A stretch of DNA of 64,000 nucleotides from Lustribacter sp049512335. Lineage in GTDB: Bacteria > Vulcanimicrobiota > Vulcanimicrobiia > Vulcanimicrobiales > Vulcanimicrobiaceae. Both the position numbers and the translations under genes were made by a program. The notes beneath the pieces are model-generated. The model saw only the letters and a program-made list of their open reading frames with translations. It searched no databases and was not told the DNA's origin. Every line of letters starts with the position of its first letter. The stretch's first letter is position 1. Positions 1-8,828 of the stretch are shown in pieces. The DNA lies in NCBI GenBank assembly GCA_049512335.1, contig JBEKXE010000001.1, positions 1-64,000 of the forward strand, in the 5' to 3' direction.

Positions 1-1266
1 GCGCGTGTCGCCGTGCGCCATCGTGCGGAACGGACCGGCGCCGTCGTGCGTCGCGCAGGCGCCCCAGCCGCCGTGACCGCTGTCGTAGCACTGGAAGGGC
101 GAGCCGTCCGGATTCTTGCCGATGAAACGCAGCGAGGAGAACGAACCGAAGTGCGCGCCGGTCACGCGCTCGGGCAGCGCCCCTTCCAACGCCTTGATGA
201 ACGTGTCGATGATCGTCGGAAACGGGAACGAGTAGTTGCTCATCGGCGCCGTCGGCTTCGCGCTCACGAGCTTGCCGTCGGGCAAGATCAGCTTCAGCGG
301 GCGGAACATCCCCTCGTTGGCCGGTTCGTCGTAGGCGATGAGGTACTTGAGGGCGACGCGCGCGACGGTTCGGCCGCCGCCGTAGCGGCCGGAGTTGATC
401 GTACCGCGGACCTCGCCGGCGATATCGGAGTAGTCCACCGTCAGCTCGTCGCCGGCGACGATCACGCGCACGACGATCGGGATCGTCTCGGTGCCGGCGC
501 CGTCGTCGTCGAGGAACGACTCCGCCACGTACGTCCCGTCGGGAATGGCGCGAATCTTTTCGCGCGTCGCGGCTTCGGTTTGGTCGAGGATCGTAGCGAC
601 CGCCCCGAGATACGTTTCGACGCCGTACTTATCGGCCAGCCGCGCGGTGAGATCGCGGCCGAGAAAACACCCCGCCAGCTGGGCCTCGATGTCGCCCATC
701 ACCTCCAGTGGAAAGCGCGTGTTGTTCTCGATGATGCGGTACATCTCTTCGACGCGCTCGCCGGCCGACCACAGCTTGACGGTGCGTAGCTGCAGGCCTT
801 CCATGAAGATGTCTTTGGCCCGCATCGAGAGCGAGCCGACGGCGGATCCGCCGATGTCGAACCAATGCGCGTTGATCGCGTAGAAGCCGATCAGCCGCTC
901 GCGCTGCGGCCCGGCGAAGACCGGCGTGTACATCACCGTGTTGTTGAGGTGCTGGCCCTGGATCGCCGCGTGATTGCACAACACGACGTCACCGTAACGC
1001 AGGCGCTCCTTGCCGTAGATCGCGAGCCCGTCGCGCACCGCCATGCCGACCGAGTCGGCCACGAAGACCGGCATCGCACCGGTCGACTGCGCCAGCAACT
1101 CGCCGTCCGGGCCGGCTAGGCCGACGGCGTAATCCTTGTATTCGTAGATGTACGCGCTGTAGGCCGTGCGCGTCATGTTGGCGTCGATCTGGTCGGCGAT
1201 GGAGATGATGCCGTGCCGGATCACTTCGAGCGTCACCGGATCGACGCGCGGACGGTCGGCGATCAT
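1..1266 (-). CDS. hyuB: Hydantoinase B / 5-oxoprolinase beta-like subunit (C-terminus cut by window edge)
   Basis: Translating back from the ATG at 1266 gives MIADRPRVDPVTLEVIRHGI, the usual opening of HyuB-family proteins, and the frame stays open to the window edge (about 421 residues seen; the family is usually 500-600). HyuB pairs with HyuA in ATP-dependent opening of hydantoin or 5-oxoproline rings in the cytoplasm. Internal segments such as LCNHAAIQGQHLNNTVMYTP and a Gly-rich GHGGWGACATHDGAGPFR stretch fit the family. The ATG overlaps the hyuA stop in an ATGA, so the two are co-translated. Substrate cannot be read from sequence: hydantoin, N-methylhydantoin, 5-oxoproline and acetone carboxylation are all possible for this superfamily. 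Confidence 0.88.
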   Translation of the reverse strand, partial: MIADRPRVDPVTLEVIRHGIISIADQIDANMTRTAYSAYIYEYKDYAVGLAGPDGELLAQSTGAMPVFVADSVGMAVRDGLAIYGKERLRYGDVVLCNHAAIQGQHLNNTVMYTPVFAGPQRERLIGFYAINAHWFDIGGSAVGSLSMRAKDIFMEGLQLRTVKLWSAGERVEEMYRIIENNTRFPLEVMGDIEAQLAGCFLGRDLTARLADKYGVETYLGAVATILDQTEAATREKIRAIPDGTYVAESFLDDDGAGTETIPIVVRVIVAGDELTVDYSDIAGEVRGTINSGRYGGGRTVARVALKYLIAYDEPANEGMFRPLKLILPDGKLVSAKPTAPMSNYSFPFPTIIDTFIKALEGALPERVTGAHFGSFSSLRFIGKNPDGSPFQCYDSGHGGWGACATHDGAGPFRTMAHGDTR

Positions 1267-3329
1267 TCCGCAACCCCGCGTTCGACGGCGCAGTCGATGC
1301 GGATTTCGTGCAGGGTGCCGATCGTGAACCGGTCGCCCGGCCACACCAGTGTCGTCGAGCCATACTCTTCGAGCAGCGCGGGGCCTACGCCGCCGGCGCC
1401 GGGCTCGAGCGCGTAGCGGTCGTATACGGTGGTCTCCAGCATGCCGCCGGCGTCGGCGAAGTAGACCGGCCGGGTAACGGTTGCCGCGCTGCGGCCCGCC
1501 GTGCGCGGGAGCCGCGCGATCTCGGGCCGGTCCATGCGCGCGAAGCCGGAGACGTGCACGGCTTGAAACTCGGCCGGCGCGGTCGAATCCGCGTGCCCGT
1601 AGCGGCGCAGGTAATCGCGTTCGAAGGCCGCGCGAATCGCCGCCAGATCGGCCGCGCGCGGCAGCGGTACCTTGATGTTGTGGCGCTGCCCGCGGTAACG
1701 CATCTCGGCAAAGCGTTCGAAGCGGTGTTCGGTCGCGCCGAACTCCGCGCTCAGCGCGCTCGCGAGGTTGGCCTCGAGTTCGCCGCACGCCGCTTCCAGG
1801 CGCGCGAGGGTGGCTTCTTCGAGCGGCTCGGTGAAGGTGATCGCGTCGTCGAGGCGCGCGTCGGCCAACAGCATGCCGGTGGCGGAAAACGTGCCGGGTT
1901 CGGGCGGGATGACGACGGTCGGAATCGCCAGCTCGTGCGCCAGCGCCGAGCCGTGCAACGGTCCGCCGCCGCCGTAGCAGAACAGCACGAAATCGCGCGG
2001 GTCGCGGCCGTGCTCGACCGAGATGCGCCGCAGCGCGCCGGCCATGACCACGGTGGCGATCGAGAGGATGCCGTCGGCCATGCGCACGATGCCTTCGCCG
2101 TCGGCGTAACCCAGCGGACGCGCGATCTCGTCTTCGATCGCGCGTTGCGCCGCCGCGACGTCGAGCCGCAGCTCACCGCCCAGAAAATGTTCCGCGTTGA
2201 TGCGGCCCAGCACGAGGTTCGCGTCGGTGACCGTCGGCTGCGTTCCGCCGCGCCCATAACACACCGGGCCGGGCGTCGAGCCCGCGCTCTGCGGCCCGAC
2301 GTGCAGGCGCCGTTGCGAGTCGAGCCACGCGATCGACCCTCCGCCGGAGCCGACCTCGACGATGTTCACGACCGGCGACTTGACCGGAAAGCCGTACTTG
2401 TAGCCGGCGGCGTAGTACACCGAATCGACGGCGAAGCGCCCGCCTTCCACCAGCGCGCACTTGGCCGTGGTGCCGCCCATGTCGAAGGCGATCACGTTGT
2501 CGTAGCCCAGCGCTTGCGCGTACGCGGCCGCGCCGATGCAACCGCCGACCGGTCCGCTCTCGACCAGCGCGATCGGCTGGCGGCACGTGCGGTCGGTCGA
2601 GAGCACGCCGCCGTTCGACCCCATCATGTAGAGGTTGCCGCCGAATCCGCCGGCTTTGAGATCGTGCTCGATGCGCCGGATATACGTGCTGACGCTCGGC
2701 CCCACGTAGGCGTTTGCGGCGACCGTCGACGTGCGCTCGTACTCGTACCACTCGCGCGTCAATTCGGTGCTGTAGGTGACGAACACGCCCGGCAGGAGGC
2801 GACGCAGCACCTCCGCGGCCTCGATCTCGTGCTGCGGGTTCGCAAAGGAGTGCAGGAAGAAGACCGCGACCGCTTCGACCGCTTCCGCGCGCAGCCGTTC
2901 CGCGAGCCTGGCCAGGGCCGCGACGTCGAGCGGCTCGACCTCCTCGCCGCGCGCGTCCATCCGTTCGCGCACGTCGAACCGCAGCTCGCGCGGCACGAGC
3001 GGCTCGTCGCGACGGTAGTGGAGGTCGAAGGGATCCGGGCGGTTGCCGCGCGCGATTTCGAGCACGTCGCGAAAGCCGGCCGTCGTGACCAGCGCCGCGC
3101 GCGCGCCGTTGCGCTGCACGATCGCATTGATCACCAGCGTCGTGCCGTGATTGACCAGCGCGGCGTCGCGCGGCGAGAGTGCGGTCTTGCCGAAACACTC
3201 CATGATGCCGTCGGCGAAATTCCCGTAGGTCGTCGGGCTTTTCGTGTACAGCACCCGGTTCGTCGCGCGGTCGAACGCGACGAGATCGGTGAACGTTCCG
3301 CCGATGTCGACGGCGACGACGAACGACAC
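1263..3329 (-). CDS. hyuA: Hydantoinase A / N-methylhydantoinase A subunit (ASKHA ATPase)
   Basis: ATP-binding partner of HyuB. The N-terminus SFVVAVDIGGTFTDLVAFD carries the ASKHA phosphate-binding motif DIGGTFTD; later landmarks are NHGTTLVINAI (about residues 65-75), ESGPVGGCIGAA, the second phosphate motif FDMGGTTAKCALVEGG and FCYGGGGPLHG. Length is about 688 residues, normal for HyuA. I place the start at the GTG at 3329, four bases after the mscL stop, because the motif begins at once; an upstream in-frame start at 3392 would overlap mscL by 59 bp and add a low-complexity leader. The gene is followed by hyuB with an ATGA overlap. The nearby ABC transporter could import the substrate, which is only a guess from position. 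Confidence 0.9.
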   Translation of the reverse strand: MSFVVAVDIGGTFTDLVAFDRATNRVLYTKSPTTYGNFADGIMECFGKTALSPRDAALVNHGTTLVINAIVQRNGARAALVTTAGFRDVLEIARGNRPDPFDLHYRRDEPLVPRELRFDVRERMDARGEEVEPLDVAALARLAERLRAEAVEAVAVFFLHSFANPQHEIEAAEVLRRLLPGVFVTYSTELTREWYEYERTSTVAANAYVGPSVSTYIRRIEHDLKAGGFGGNLYMMGSNGGVLSTDRTCRQPIALVESGPVGGCIGAAAYAQALGYDNVIAFDMGGTTAKCALVEGGRFAVDSVYYAAGYKYGFPVKSPVVNIVEVGSGGGSIAWLDSQRRLHVGPQSAGSTPGPVCYGRGGTQPTVTDANLVLGRINAEHFLGGELRLDVAAAQRAIEDEIARPLGYADGEGIVRMADGILSIATVVMAGALRRISVEHGRDPRDFVLFCYGGGGPLHGSALAHELAIPTVVIPPEPGTFSATGMLLADARLDDAITFTEPLEEATLARLEAACGELEANLASALSAEFGATEHRFERFAEMRYRGQRHNIKVPLPRAADLAAIRAAFERDYLRRYGHADSTAPAEFQAVHVSGFARMDRPEIARLPRTAGRSAATVTRPVYFADAGGMLETTVYDRYALEPGAGGVGPALLEEYGSTTLVWPGDRFTIGTLHEIRIDCAVERGVAE

Positions 3330-3333
3330 GCCG

Positions 3334-3738
3334 TCAGCTGCTGACGGTCGACGTGCAGTACTTGCAGCGCTTCGCGGCGGCCGGGATATCACTCAGGCAT
3401 TCGGGACATTCGCGCATCGCCACCGGCTCGGCCTCGGGTTTCTTGAACCGTTCCGTCACCGCATTGAGCGGGGCCACAACGAAGAAGTACACCGCGACGG
3501 CGACGAGCACGAACGACACGACGGCGTTGGTGAAGTCACCGACCCCAAACCGGCTGCCGTTCACGGTAAACGCCAGCGCGGAAAAGTCCGGTTTGCCGAC
3601 CGCCGCGGCGATCAGCGGTGTGATAAGGTCCTTGACGAGGGCGGTGACGACCGCACCGAAGGCCGCGCCGATCACCACCGCGACCGCGAGATCGATCACG
3701 TTGCCGCGCATCAGGAAACGTCCAAAGCCTTTGATCAT
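3334..3738 (-). CDS. mscL: Large-conductance mechanosensitive channel with C-terminal zinc ribbon
   Basis: Inner-membrane osmotic safety valve. MIKGFGRFLMRGNVIDLAVAVVIGAAFGAVVTALVKDLITP is the classic MscL N-terminal helix plus TM1, and VVSFVLVAVAVYFFVVAPLN is TM2. The usual C-terminal helical bundle is followed by CPEC-x10-CKYC, a four-cysteine zinc ribbon seen on MscL of several phyla. I chose the ATG at 3738 (134 residues) because homologues begin right at this helix; an upstream ATG at 3783 would add 15 residues and overlap the divergent gene at 3777. Only 38 bp separate it from that gene, so promoters must be very compact. hyuA follows after 4 bp, so the channel leads a three-gene run. 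Confidence 0.93.
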   Translation of the reverse strand: MIKGFGRFLMRGNVIDLAVAVVIGAAFGAVVTALVKDLITPLIAAAVGKPDFSALAFTVNGSRFGVGDFTNAVVSFVLVAVAVYFFVVAPLNAVTERFKKPEAEPVAMRECPECLSDIPAAAKRCKYCTSTVSS

Positions 3739-3776
3739 CGGAAGGACGTTCAGTTCCCCAACCCCAAGGTCCGCCC

Positions 3777-4718
3777 ATGACAACGCGAACGACGTTTCTG
3801 GCCGGATCTGCCGCAGCCGTGGCGGCCGGCACGGTGCTGCGCCCGGCCCCCGTCCAGGCGGCCACGACTATCCGCGTCGCCTATATCCCGATCGTCGACG
3901 AGCTGCCGCTCTACGTCGGCGTCGACCAGGGCTTCTTTCAGAAGCGCAACCTCGACGTCTCGCTGACCGCGGTTGCCAACCAAGGCGTGCTGATCAGCGC
4001 GCTGCAGTCGGGTTCGGCCGAGATGGGCTCATCGGTGCTCGTCTCGATGCTGCCGGCGCAGGAAGCCGGCATCGGGCTGGCGGCGGTCGCGACCTGCGTC
4101 CAGTTTCCGGTCCCGAAGAACGTCGGCATGCTGGCCCGCACCGACAGCGGCATCAAGTCGGCCAAAGACCTTGCCGGTAAGAAGGTCGCCGTGGCCGGCC
4201 TCAAGTCGTACTTTCACATCATGGCGCTGCGGTATCTCGGCGAGAAGAACGTCAGCCCCAACGGCATCACGTTCGTCGAAGTGCCGTTCCCGCAGATGCC
4301 CGATCTGCTCAAAGCGGGTCAAATCGACGTCGCGATCATCGTCGATCCGTTCTATCATCGCATCCTCGATCAGAAGATCGGCTACCAGTTCGACGATTTC
4401 TTGGCGACGGTTCCGAACGGCACGATCATCGACTGCTACGCGACGATGAAGGACTGGGCCGTCAAGAACATCGCGGCCGTGCACGCGTTCCGCGACGGGC
4501 TGACCGAATCGATCGCCTACCTCAAAGCCAACAATGCCGCCGCACTCGAAAGCCTCGGCAAGTGGACGAAACAGCCGCCGGCGATCGTGGCGGAAACGCT
4601 GATTCCCACCTTCAGCGTTCCGGTGAGCGCGGCCCAGATCCAATGGTGGATCGACCTGGCCAAAAAAGAAAACCTGATCACCTCGAACATCAACCCGCGC
4701 GACATGCTCGTTTCCTAA
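3777..4718 (+). CDS. ABC transporter substrate-binding protein, NitT/TauT (SsuA/THI5-like) family
   Basis: Extracytoplasmic binding protein of 313 residues. The N-terminus MTTRTTFLAGSAAAVAAGTVLRPAPVQA is a signal peptide with an A-x-A cleavage site near residue 28; only a single Arg precedes the hydrophobic core, so Sec export is more likely than Tat. The mature start TTIRVAYIPIVDELPLYVGVDQGFFQKRNLDV is the family hallmark (strand, then 'ligand-access' helix), followed by GSAEMGSS and KDLAGKKVAVAGL. An AAGG about nine bases before the ATG could serve as ribosome site. It faces the two permeases and ATPase encoded on the opposite strand just downstream (4759-7042), its likely partners. Ligand (sulfonate, nitrate, pyrimidine, other) cannot be told. 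Confidence 0.87.
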   Translation: MTTRTTFLAGSAAAVAAGTVLRPAPVQAATTIRVAYIPIVDELPLYVGVDQGFFQKRNLDVSLTAVANQGVLISALQSGSAEMGSSVLVSMLPAQEAGIGLAAVATCVQFPVPKNVGMLARTDSGIKSAKDLAGKKVAVAGLKSYFHIMALRYLGEKNVSPNGITFVEVPFPQMPDLLKAGQIDVAIIVDPFYHRILDQKIGYQFDDFLATVPNGTIIDCYATMKDWAVKNIAAVHAFRDGLTESIAYLKANNAAALESLGKWTKQPPAIVAETLIPTFSVPVSAAQIQWWIDLAKKENLITSNINPRDMLVS

Positions 4719-4720
4719 AT

Positions 4721-4757
4721 TGTCATCCTGAGCGGAGCGAAGCGTAGTCGAAGGACA
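4721..4757. repeat. Dispersed palindromic repeat between convergent genes
   Basis: This 37-bp stretch begins TGTCATCCTGAG and ends TCGAAGGACA, an imperfect inverted repeat I recognise as a type of short dispersed element found in intergenic DNA of many bacteria. It fills the whole space between the stop of the binding-protein gene (4718) and the stop of the permease gene (4759), where it could act as a two-way transcription terminator. No other copy is seen in this window, though related elements occur at 59376 and 60956. Confidence 0.6.
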
Positions 4758-4758
4758 G

Positions 4759-5517
4759 CTAAGCGGTGCGGCGCCAGCGCAGCAAGCGCGCTTCGAGTGC
4801 GAAGAGGCCTTGCGCCGTGACGTAACCGAGCCCGCCGAGCAACACGACGCCGGCATACAGATCGGGCGCGTGAAAGGTGCGCGCGGCGACGAGGATCCCG
4901 CTGCCGAGTCCCGGCCGCGACGCCAGCATCTCGCCGACGACGGCCAGAATCAGCGACACGGTCAAGCTCAAGCGCATCCCGCCGAGGATGTCGGGCAGCG
5001 AGCTGGGCAGCGCGATCTTCCAGATCACCGCGAGCCGCGACAGGCCGAGCGCGCGCGAGACCTCATACAGGCACGGCTCGACGGCGGCGAAACCGTGCAC
5101 GGTCGCGAGCAGCGTCGGCCACACCGCACCGAACGCGATCACGCCCAGCACCATCGCGTCGGACAGCCCGAAGAAGACGATCGCGAGCGGAATCACGGCC
5201 GAGGCCGGGAGCGGCCGCATGAATTCGAGCGTCGGGCCGAGATACGCGCGCGCCGGCGGCGAGAGCCCGATCGCCGCGCCGATCGCCACGCCGACGAGCG
5301 ACGCGAGCAGCCAGCCCAGCAGCATGCGCTGCACCGTCTGCCACAACTGATCGGACAGCGCGCCGCTCGCAAACCCGTGCACGAGCGCGTTCCACGTGCG
5401 ATCGGGTCCGGGCAGGTACACCGGCGAGATGACGTGCGCGTTCGCCATCAGCTGCCAGGCTGCGATCAAGAGCGCGCCGACCACGAGGCTCGCCAGACGC
5501 CAGCCGGCGCGGCTCAC
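4759..5517 (-). CDS. ABC transporter permease, SsuC/TauC family (second permease)
   Basis: Inner-membrane permease of 252 residues. VSRAGWRLASLVVGALLIAAWQLMA is the first membrane segment, then four to five more. The coupling-loop region reads EVSRALGLSRLAVIWKIALPSSLPDILGGMRLSLTVSLILAVVGEM, matching the EAA motif of binding-protein-dependent permeases (EAA---G---------I-LP). Start is the GTG at 5517, overlapping the upstream permease stop in a GTGA. It is the last gene of an ATPase-permease-permease set; two different permeases imply a heterodimeric channel, whereas SsuC/TauC systems usually use a homodimer. Confidence 0.9.
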   Translation of the reverse strand: MSRAGWRLASLVVGALLIAAWQLMANAHVISPVYLPGPDRTWNALVHGFASGALSDQLWQTVQRMLLGWLLASLVGVAIGAAIGLSPPARAYLGPTLEFMRPLPASAVIPLAIVFFGLSDAMVLGVIAFGAVWPTLLATVHGFAAVEPCLYEVSRALGLSRLAVIWKIALPSSLPDILGGMRLSLTVSLILAVVGEMLASRPGLGSGILVAARTFHAPDLYAGVVLLGGLGYVTAQGLFALEARLLRWRRTA

Positions 5518-6278
5518 AGCGGCGGGCCCACGAGCGCCGAACGCCCGAAGAGCCGGCGCTGCGCGTGCGTGATCGCGAAGTTCAGCCCCCAGCCGAGGAT
5601 GCCGATCCAGACCAGATAGGCCAGCATCAGATCGGGATGCAGCGATTGCTCGGCCAGAATCATCCCGTAGCCCAAACCCAGCGGATTGGTCGAGACCTCG
5701 ACCGTCACCGCGACGGTGAGCGCGATTCCGGCGGCCAGTCGAAAAGCCACGAAGATGCGCGGCAGCGCGGCCGGCAAGACGATCTTGACCGTGCGCGCGA
5801 GCGGCGTCAGCCGCAACACGCGCGCGACGTCGAGCAGCGCCGGATCGATGCCGGCGACCGCGTTGCGCGTGAGGATCAGTACCGGCCAAAACGCAGCGAA
5901 CGCGACGATCGCGATCTCCATGCGAAAACCGAAACCGAACGTCAGCATCGCGATCGGAATCAAAGCCACCGACGGAATCGGGCGCAGCGCCTCGACGGAG
6001 AATTCCATCAACCGGTCGGCGATCGCGTTGCTGCCGAGCAGAATTCCGGCGATCAAGCCGAGCACCCCGCCCAGCGCCAGGCCGCCGAAGGCGTTGGCCA
6101 GCGTTTGCACGGTCGCGACGAAGAGGCTGCCGTCGGCGACGGCGCGCGCGCCCGCCGCCAGGGCCTCGGACGGCGCGGCCAGCGTGTAGCTCTGCAGATG
6201 CGTCGCCATCGCGGCGATCTGCGCGACCACCAGCAGCGCCACCGGAAATGCGAGGCCGCGCAACCGCGCCCAGTTCAT
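5514..6278 (-). CDS. ABC transporter permease, SsuC/TauC family (first permease)
   Basis: Inner-membrane permease of 254 residues. MNWARLRGLAFPVALLVVAQIAAMA is the first membrane helix; VLGLIAGILLGSN and PSVALIPIAMLTFGFGFRMEIAIVAFAAFWPVLI are further ones. The EAA-type loop is LLDVARVLRLTPLARTVKIVLPAALPRIFVAFRLAAGIAL. ATG at 6278 overlaps the ATPase stop (ATGA) and its own stop overlaps the next permease start (GTGA), so the three are one translation unit. Together with the ATPase it should form the import channel for an organic anion or sulfonate-like solute; ligand unknown. Confidence 0.9.
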   Translation of the reverse strand: MNWARLRGLAFPVALLVVAQIAAMATHLQSYTLAAPSEALAAGARAVADGSLFVATVQTLANAFGGLALGGVLGLIAGILLGSNAIADRLMEFSVEALRPIPSVALIPIAMLTFGFGFRMEIAIVAFAAFWPVLILTRNAVAGIDPALLDVARVLRLTPLARTVKIVLPAALPRIFVAFRLAAGIALTVAVTVEVSTNPLGLGYGMILAEQSLHPDLMLAYLVWIGILGWGLNFAITHAQRRLFGRSALVGPPL

Positions 6279-7042
6279 CCTTCGCCCGCCTTGATGAAGT
6301 CGAACAGGTGGCGGCGCAGTCGCGCGAATTCCGGATCCTCGCGCGTCGCGAGCTGATTGCGCGGGCGCGGCAATGTCACGGTAACGTCGCTCGCGATGCG
6401 GCCGGGGTGCGGCTTCAAGCCGATCACGCGGTTGCCGAGATAGACCGCTTCCTCGAGATCGTGCGTCACGAAGAACACCGTCGCACCGCTGCCGGCGACG
6501 ATCGAGAGCACTTCGTCCTGCAGCGTCTGGCGCGTCATCGCATCGAGCGCGCCGAACGGCTCGTCCATCAGCAGCACCTGCGGGCGCTGCGCGAGACACC
6601 GCGCGATCTGCAGCCGCTGCTGCATCCCGCCGGACAGCTCGCTCGGATAGCGCTCGGCTTTGTCCGCGAGACCGACGGTAGCGAGCACGGCCGCGATGCG
6701 TTCGGGCCGCTCGTCGCGCGGCACGTCGAGCGCTTCGAGCGCCAGCGCGACGTTGCCGGCAACGGTGCGCCACGGCAACAGCGCCCGGCCGTAGTCCTGA
6801 AACATGATCGCGATGTCGGCCCGCGGTTCGGTGACGCGCCGGCCGGCGAAGCGCACCTCGCCCGCCGTCGGTTCGAGCAACCCGCCGAGCAGCCGCAACA
6901 TCGTCGTCTTGCCGCAGCCCGACGGCCCGACGACGCACACGAACTCCCCGGCCTCGATGCTCAGGTCGATGCCGTCCAGCACCGGCGTACGGCCCAACGT
7001 CATGCTGACCCGGTCGAACTCGATGAGCGGCGTTGAATTCAT
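6275..7042 (-). CDS. ABC transporter ATP-binding protein, SsuB/TauB family
   Basis: Cytoplasmic ATPase driving the import system, 255 residues, normal size. Visible motifs: Walker A GPSGCGKTTML (about residues 39-49), Q-loop FQDYGRALLPW, signature LSGGMQQRLQIAR (about 140), Walker B VLLMDEPFGALD and the H-loop FFVTHDLEEAVYLG. LLPW in the Q-loop region and the absence of a C-terminal regulatory domain match nitrate/sulfonate/taurine transporters. It begins 8 bp after the aspS stop, so it may be read from the same long minus-strand transcript. The permeases follow with 4-bp overlaps. Confidence 0.93.
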   Translation of the reverse strand: MNSTPLIEFDRVSMTLGRTPVLDGIDLSIEAGEFVCVVGPSGCGKTTMLRLLGGLLEPTAGEVRFAGRRVTEPRADIAIMFQDYGRALLPWRTVAGNVALALEALDVPRDERPERIAAVLATVGLADKAERYPSELSGGMQQRLQIARCLAQRPQVLLMDEPFGALDAMTRQTLQDEVLSIVAGSGATVFFVTHDLEEAVYLGNRVIGLKPHPGRIASDVTVTLPRPRNQLATREDPEFARLRRHLFDFIKAGEG

Positions 7043-7049
7043 TGCGGTG

Positions 7050-8828
7050 CTAATTGGCCGGCTTCTGGCGCAGTTGCAGGCCGACGTCGCGCAGCAAGTT
7101 GTCGGGCACGCTCGACGGCGTGTCCATCATCACGTCTCGCGCCGACTGGTTCTTCGGGAACGCGAGCACGTCGCGAATGTTGGTCGTCGCGCACGCGACC
7201 ATCGCGATGCGGTCGATGCCCAGCGCCATGCCGCCGTGCGGCGGCGCGCCGTAACGCAGCGCTTCGAGGAAGAATCCGAAGCGGTCGTCGATCTGCTCGT
7301 CGGTGAGGCCCAAGCGCACGAAGATCTTGCGCTGATAGTCCGCGTTGTGGTTACGAATCGAGCCGCTGCCGAGTTCGTAGCCGTTGAGCACCAGGTCGTA
7401 GTGCTGCGCCGTCATGCCCAGCGGATCGCTGTCGAAGAGCTCTTGCTGACCCGGTGCCGGCGCGGTAAACGGATGGTGCGTGAACGTGATCTCGCCGGAG
7501 TCCGGATCGCGCTCGAAGAGCGGGAACCCGCGCACCCAGCAGAACTTGTACGCGGCCGGGTCGCGCAAACCGAGCCGGTCGCCGATCTCGAGCCGCAGCC
7601 GGCCGGCGATATCGGAGGCCTCGTGCGCGCGTTCGCCGACGAACAGGATCGCATCGCCGTTCCCGGACATCGTTTCGGCGCGCAGCGCGGCGATCGTCGC
7701 GTCGCCGAGAAACTTGACGATCGGGCCTTTGGCGCCGTCGTCGGCCAGCGTGATGTACGCCAGCCCCTTCGCGCCGAACGATTTCGCGGTTTCGGTCAGC
7801 GCGTCGAAGTCGCGGCGCGAGAGCGACGCACCGCCCGGATAGCGCAGCGCGATCACGCGGTTGCCCGGCGTTTCGGCCAGCGTGTGGAACAGCTTGAAGT
7901 CGCTGCCGCGGAAGAGCTCCGCGACGTCGACCAGCTCGAGCCCGAACCGCAGGTCGGGTTTGTCGCTGCCGAACCGGCGGATCGCTTCGTGATACGTGAG
8001 CTGCGGAATCTCTCCGATCGTGTGGTCGAGCGCGCGGAACCACACGTCGCGAATGCAGCCCTCCATCATTTCGATCACGTCGTCTTCGGTGACGAACGAC
8101 ATCTCGACGTCGATCTGGGTGAATTCGGGTTGCCGGTCGGCACGCGGGTCCTCGTCGCGGAAACAGCGCGCGATCTGCATGTAGCGGCCGATGCCGCCGA
8201 CCATCAGCAGCTGCTTGAGGATCTGCGGCGACTGCGGCAGCGCGTAGAACGTGCCGGGGTAGATGCGGCTGGGCACCAGGTAGTCGCGCGCGCCCTCGGG
8301 GGTCGACTTGATCAGGATCGGCGTCTCGACGTCGATGAAGTCGTGGTCGTCGAAATAGTCACGCATCGTCTTGATGATGCGGTGACGCAAGATCAGGTTG
8401 TGTTGCATCCGCGTACGGCGCAGATCGAGGTAGCGGTATTTGAGCCGCACGTTCTCGTCGACCGGATCGTCCGACGCAACGACGAACGGCGGCGTTTCGG
8501 AACGGTTGAGCAGCTCGAGCTGCGCCACCGGAACTTCGATCGCGCCGGTCGCGAGCTTGGGGTTCTCGGTGCCGGCCGGGCGCAGCCGCACCCGACCGCG
8601 CACGCGCACGACGAACTCGCTGCGCAACGTCTCGGCCACCTTGAACGTGGCGGCGTCCGCCGGATCGAAGGTGATCTGGGTGAGGCCGTCGCGGTCGCGC
8701 AGATCGATGAAGATCAGCCCGCCGTGATCGCGGCGGCGGTGGACCCAGCCCGAGAGCTGGACGTCGCGGTCGACGTCGTTCGCGCTGAGCGCTCCGCAGG
8801 ATACGCGCGCGAAGTCAGGATGGGTCAC
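7050..8828 (-). CDS. aspS: Aspartyl-tRNA synthetase (bacterial type)
   Basis: Charges tRNA(Asp) with aspartate. 592 residues, the usual bacterial length with the inserted GAD domain. Landmarks: N-terminal OB-fold anticodon-binding domain (VQLSGWVHRRRDHGGLIFIDLRDRDGLTQITF), class II motif 2 region GRYMQIARCFRDEDPRADRQ, and motif 3 HGGMALGIDRIAMVACATTNIRDVLAFPKNQ near the C-terminus. The start is GTG at 8828, which lies 14 bp inside the end of the preceding glycosyltransferase gene. It closes the glycan-gene run that opens with hisS. Whether it also charges tRNA(Asn) depends on gatCAB, which is not in view. Confidence 0.97.
   Translation of the reverse strand: MTHPDFARVSCGALSANDVDRDVQLSGWVHRRRDHGGLIFIDLRDRDGLTQITFDPADAATFKVAETLRSEFVVRVRGRVRLRPAGTENPKLATGAIEVPVAQLELLNRSETPPFVVASDDPVDENVRLKYRYLDLRRTRMQHNLILRHRIIKTMRDYFDDHDFIDVETPILIKSTPEGARDYLVPSRIYPGTFYALPQSPQILKQLLMVGGIGRYMQIARCFRDEDPRADRQPEFTQIDVEMSFVTEDDVIEMMEGCIRDVWFRALDHTIGEIPQLTYHEAIRRFGSDKPDLRFGLELVDVAELFRGSDFKLFHTLAETPGNRVIALRYPGGASLSRRDFDALTETAKSFGAKGLAYITLADDGAKGPIVKFLGDATIAALRAETMSGNGDAILFVGERAHEASDIAGRLRLEIGDRLGLRDPAAYKFCWVRGFPLFERDPDSGEITFTHHPFTAPAPGQQELFDSDPLGMTAQHYDLVLNGYELGSGSIRNHNADYQRKIFVRLGLTDEQIDDRFGFFLEALRYGAPPHGGMALGIDRIAMVACATTNIRDVLAFPKNQSARDVMMDTPSSVPDNLLRDVGLQLRQKPAN

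Noticed and set aside
1308..3344. Long plus-strand open frame opposite hyuA
   Set aside because: Same antisense effect; hyuA has all family motifs on the minus strand.
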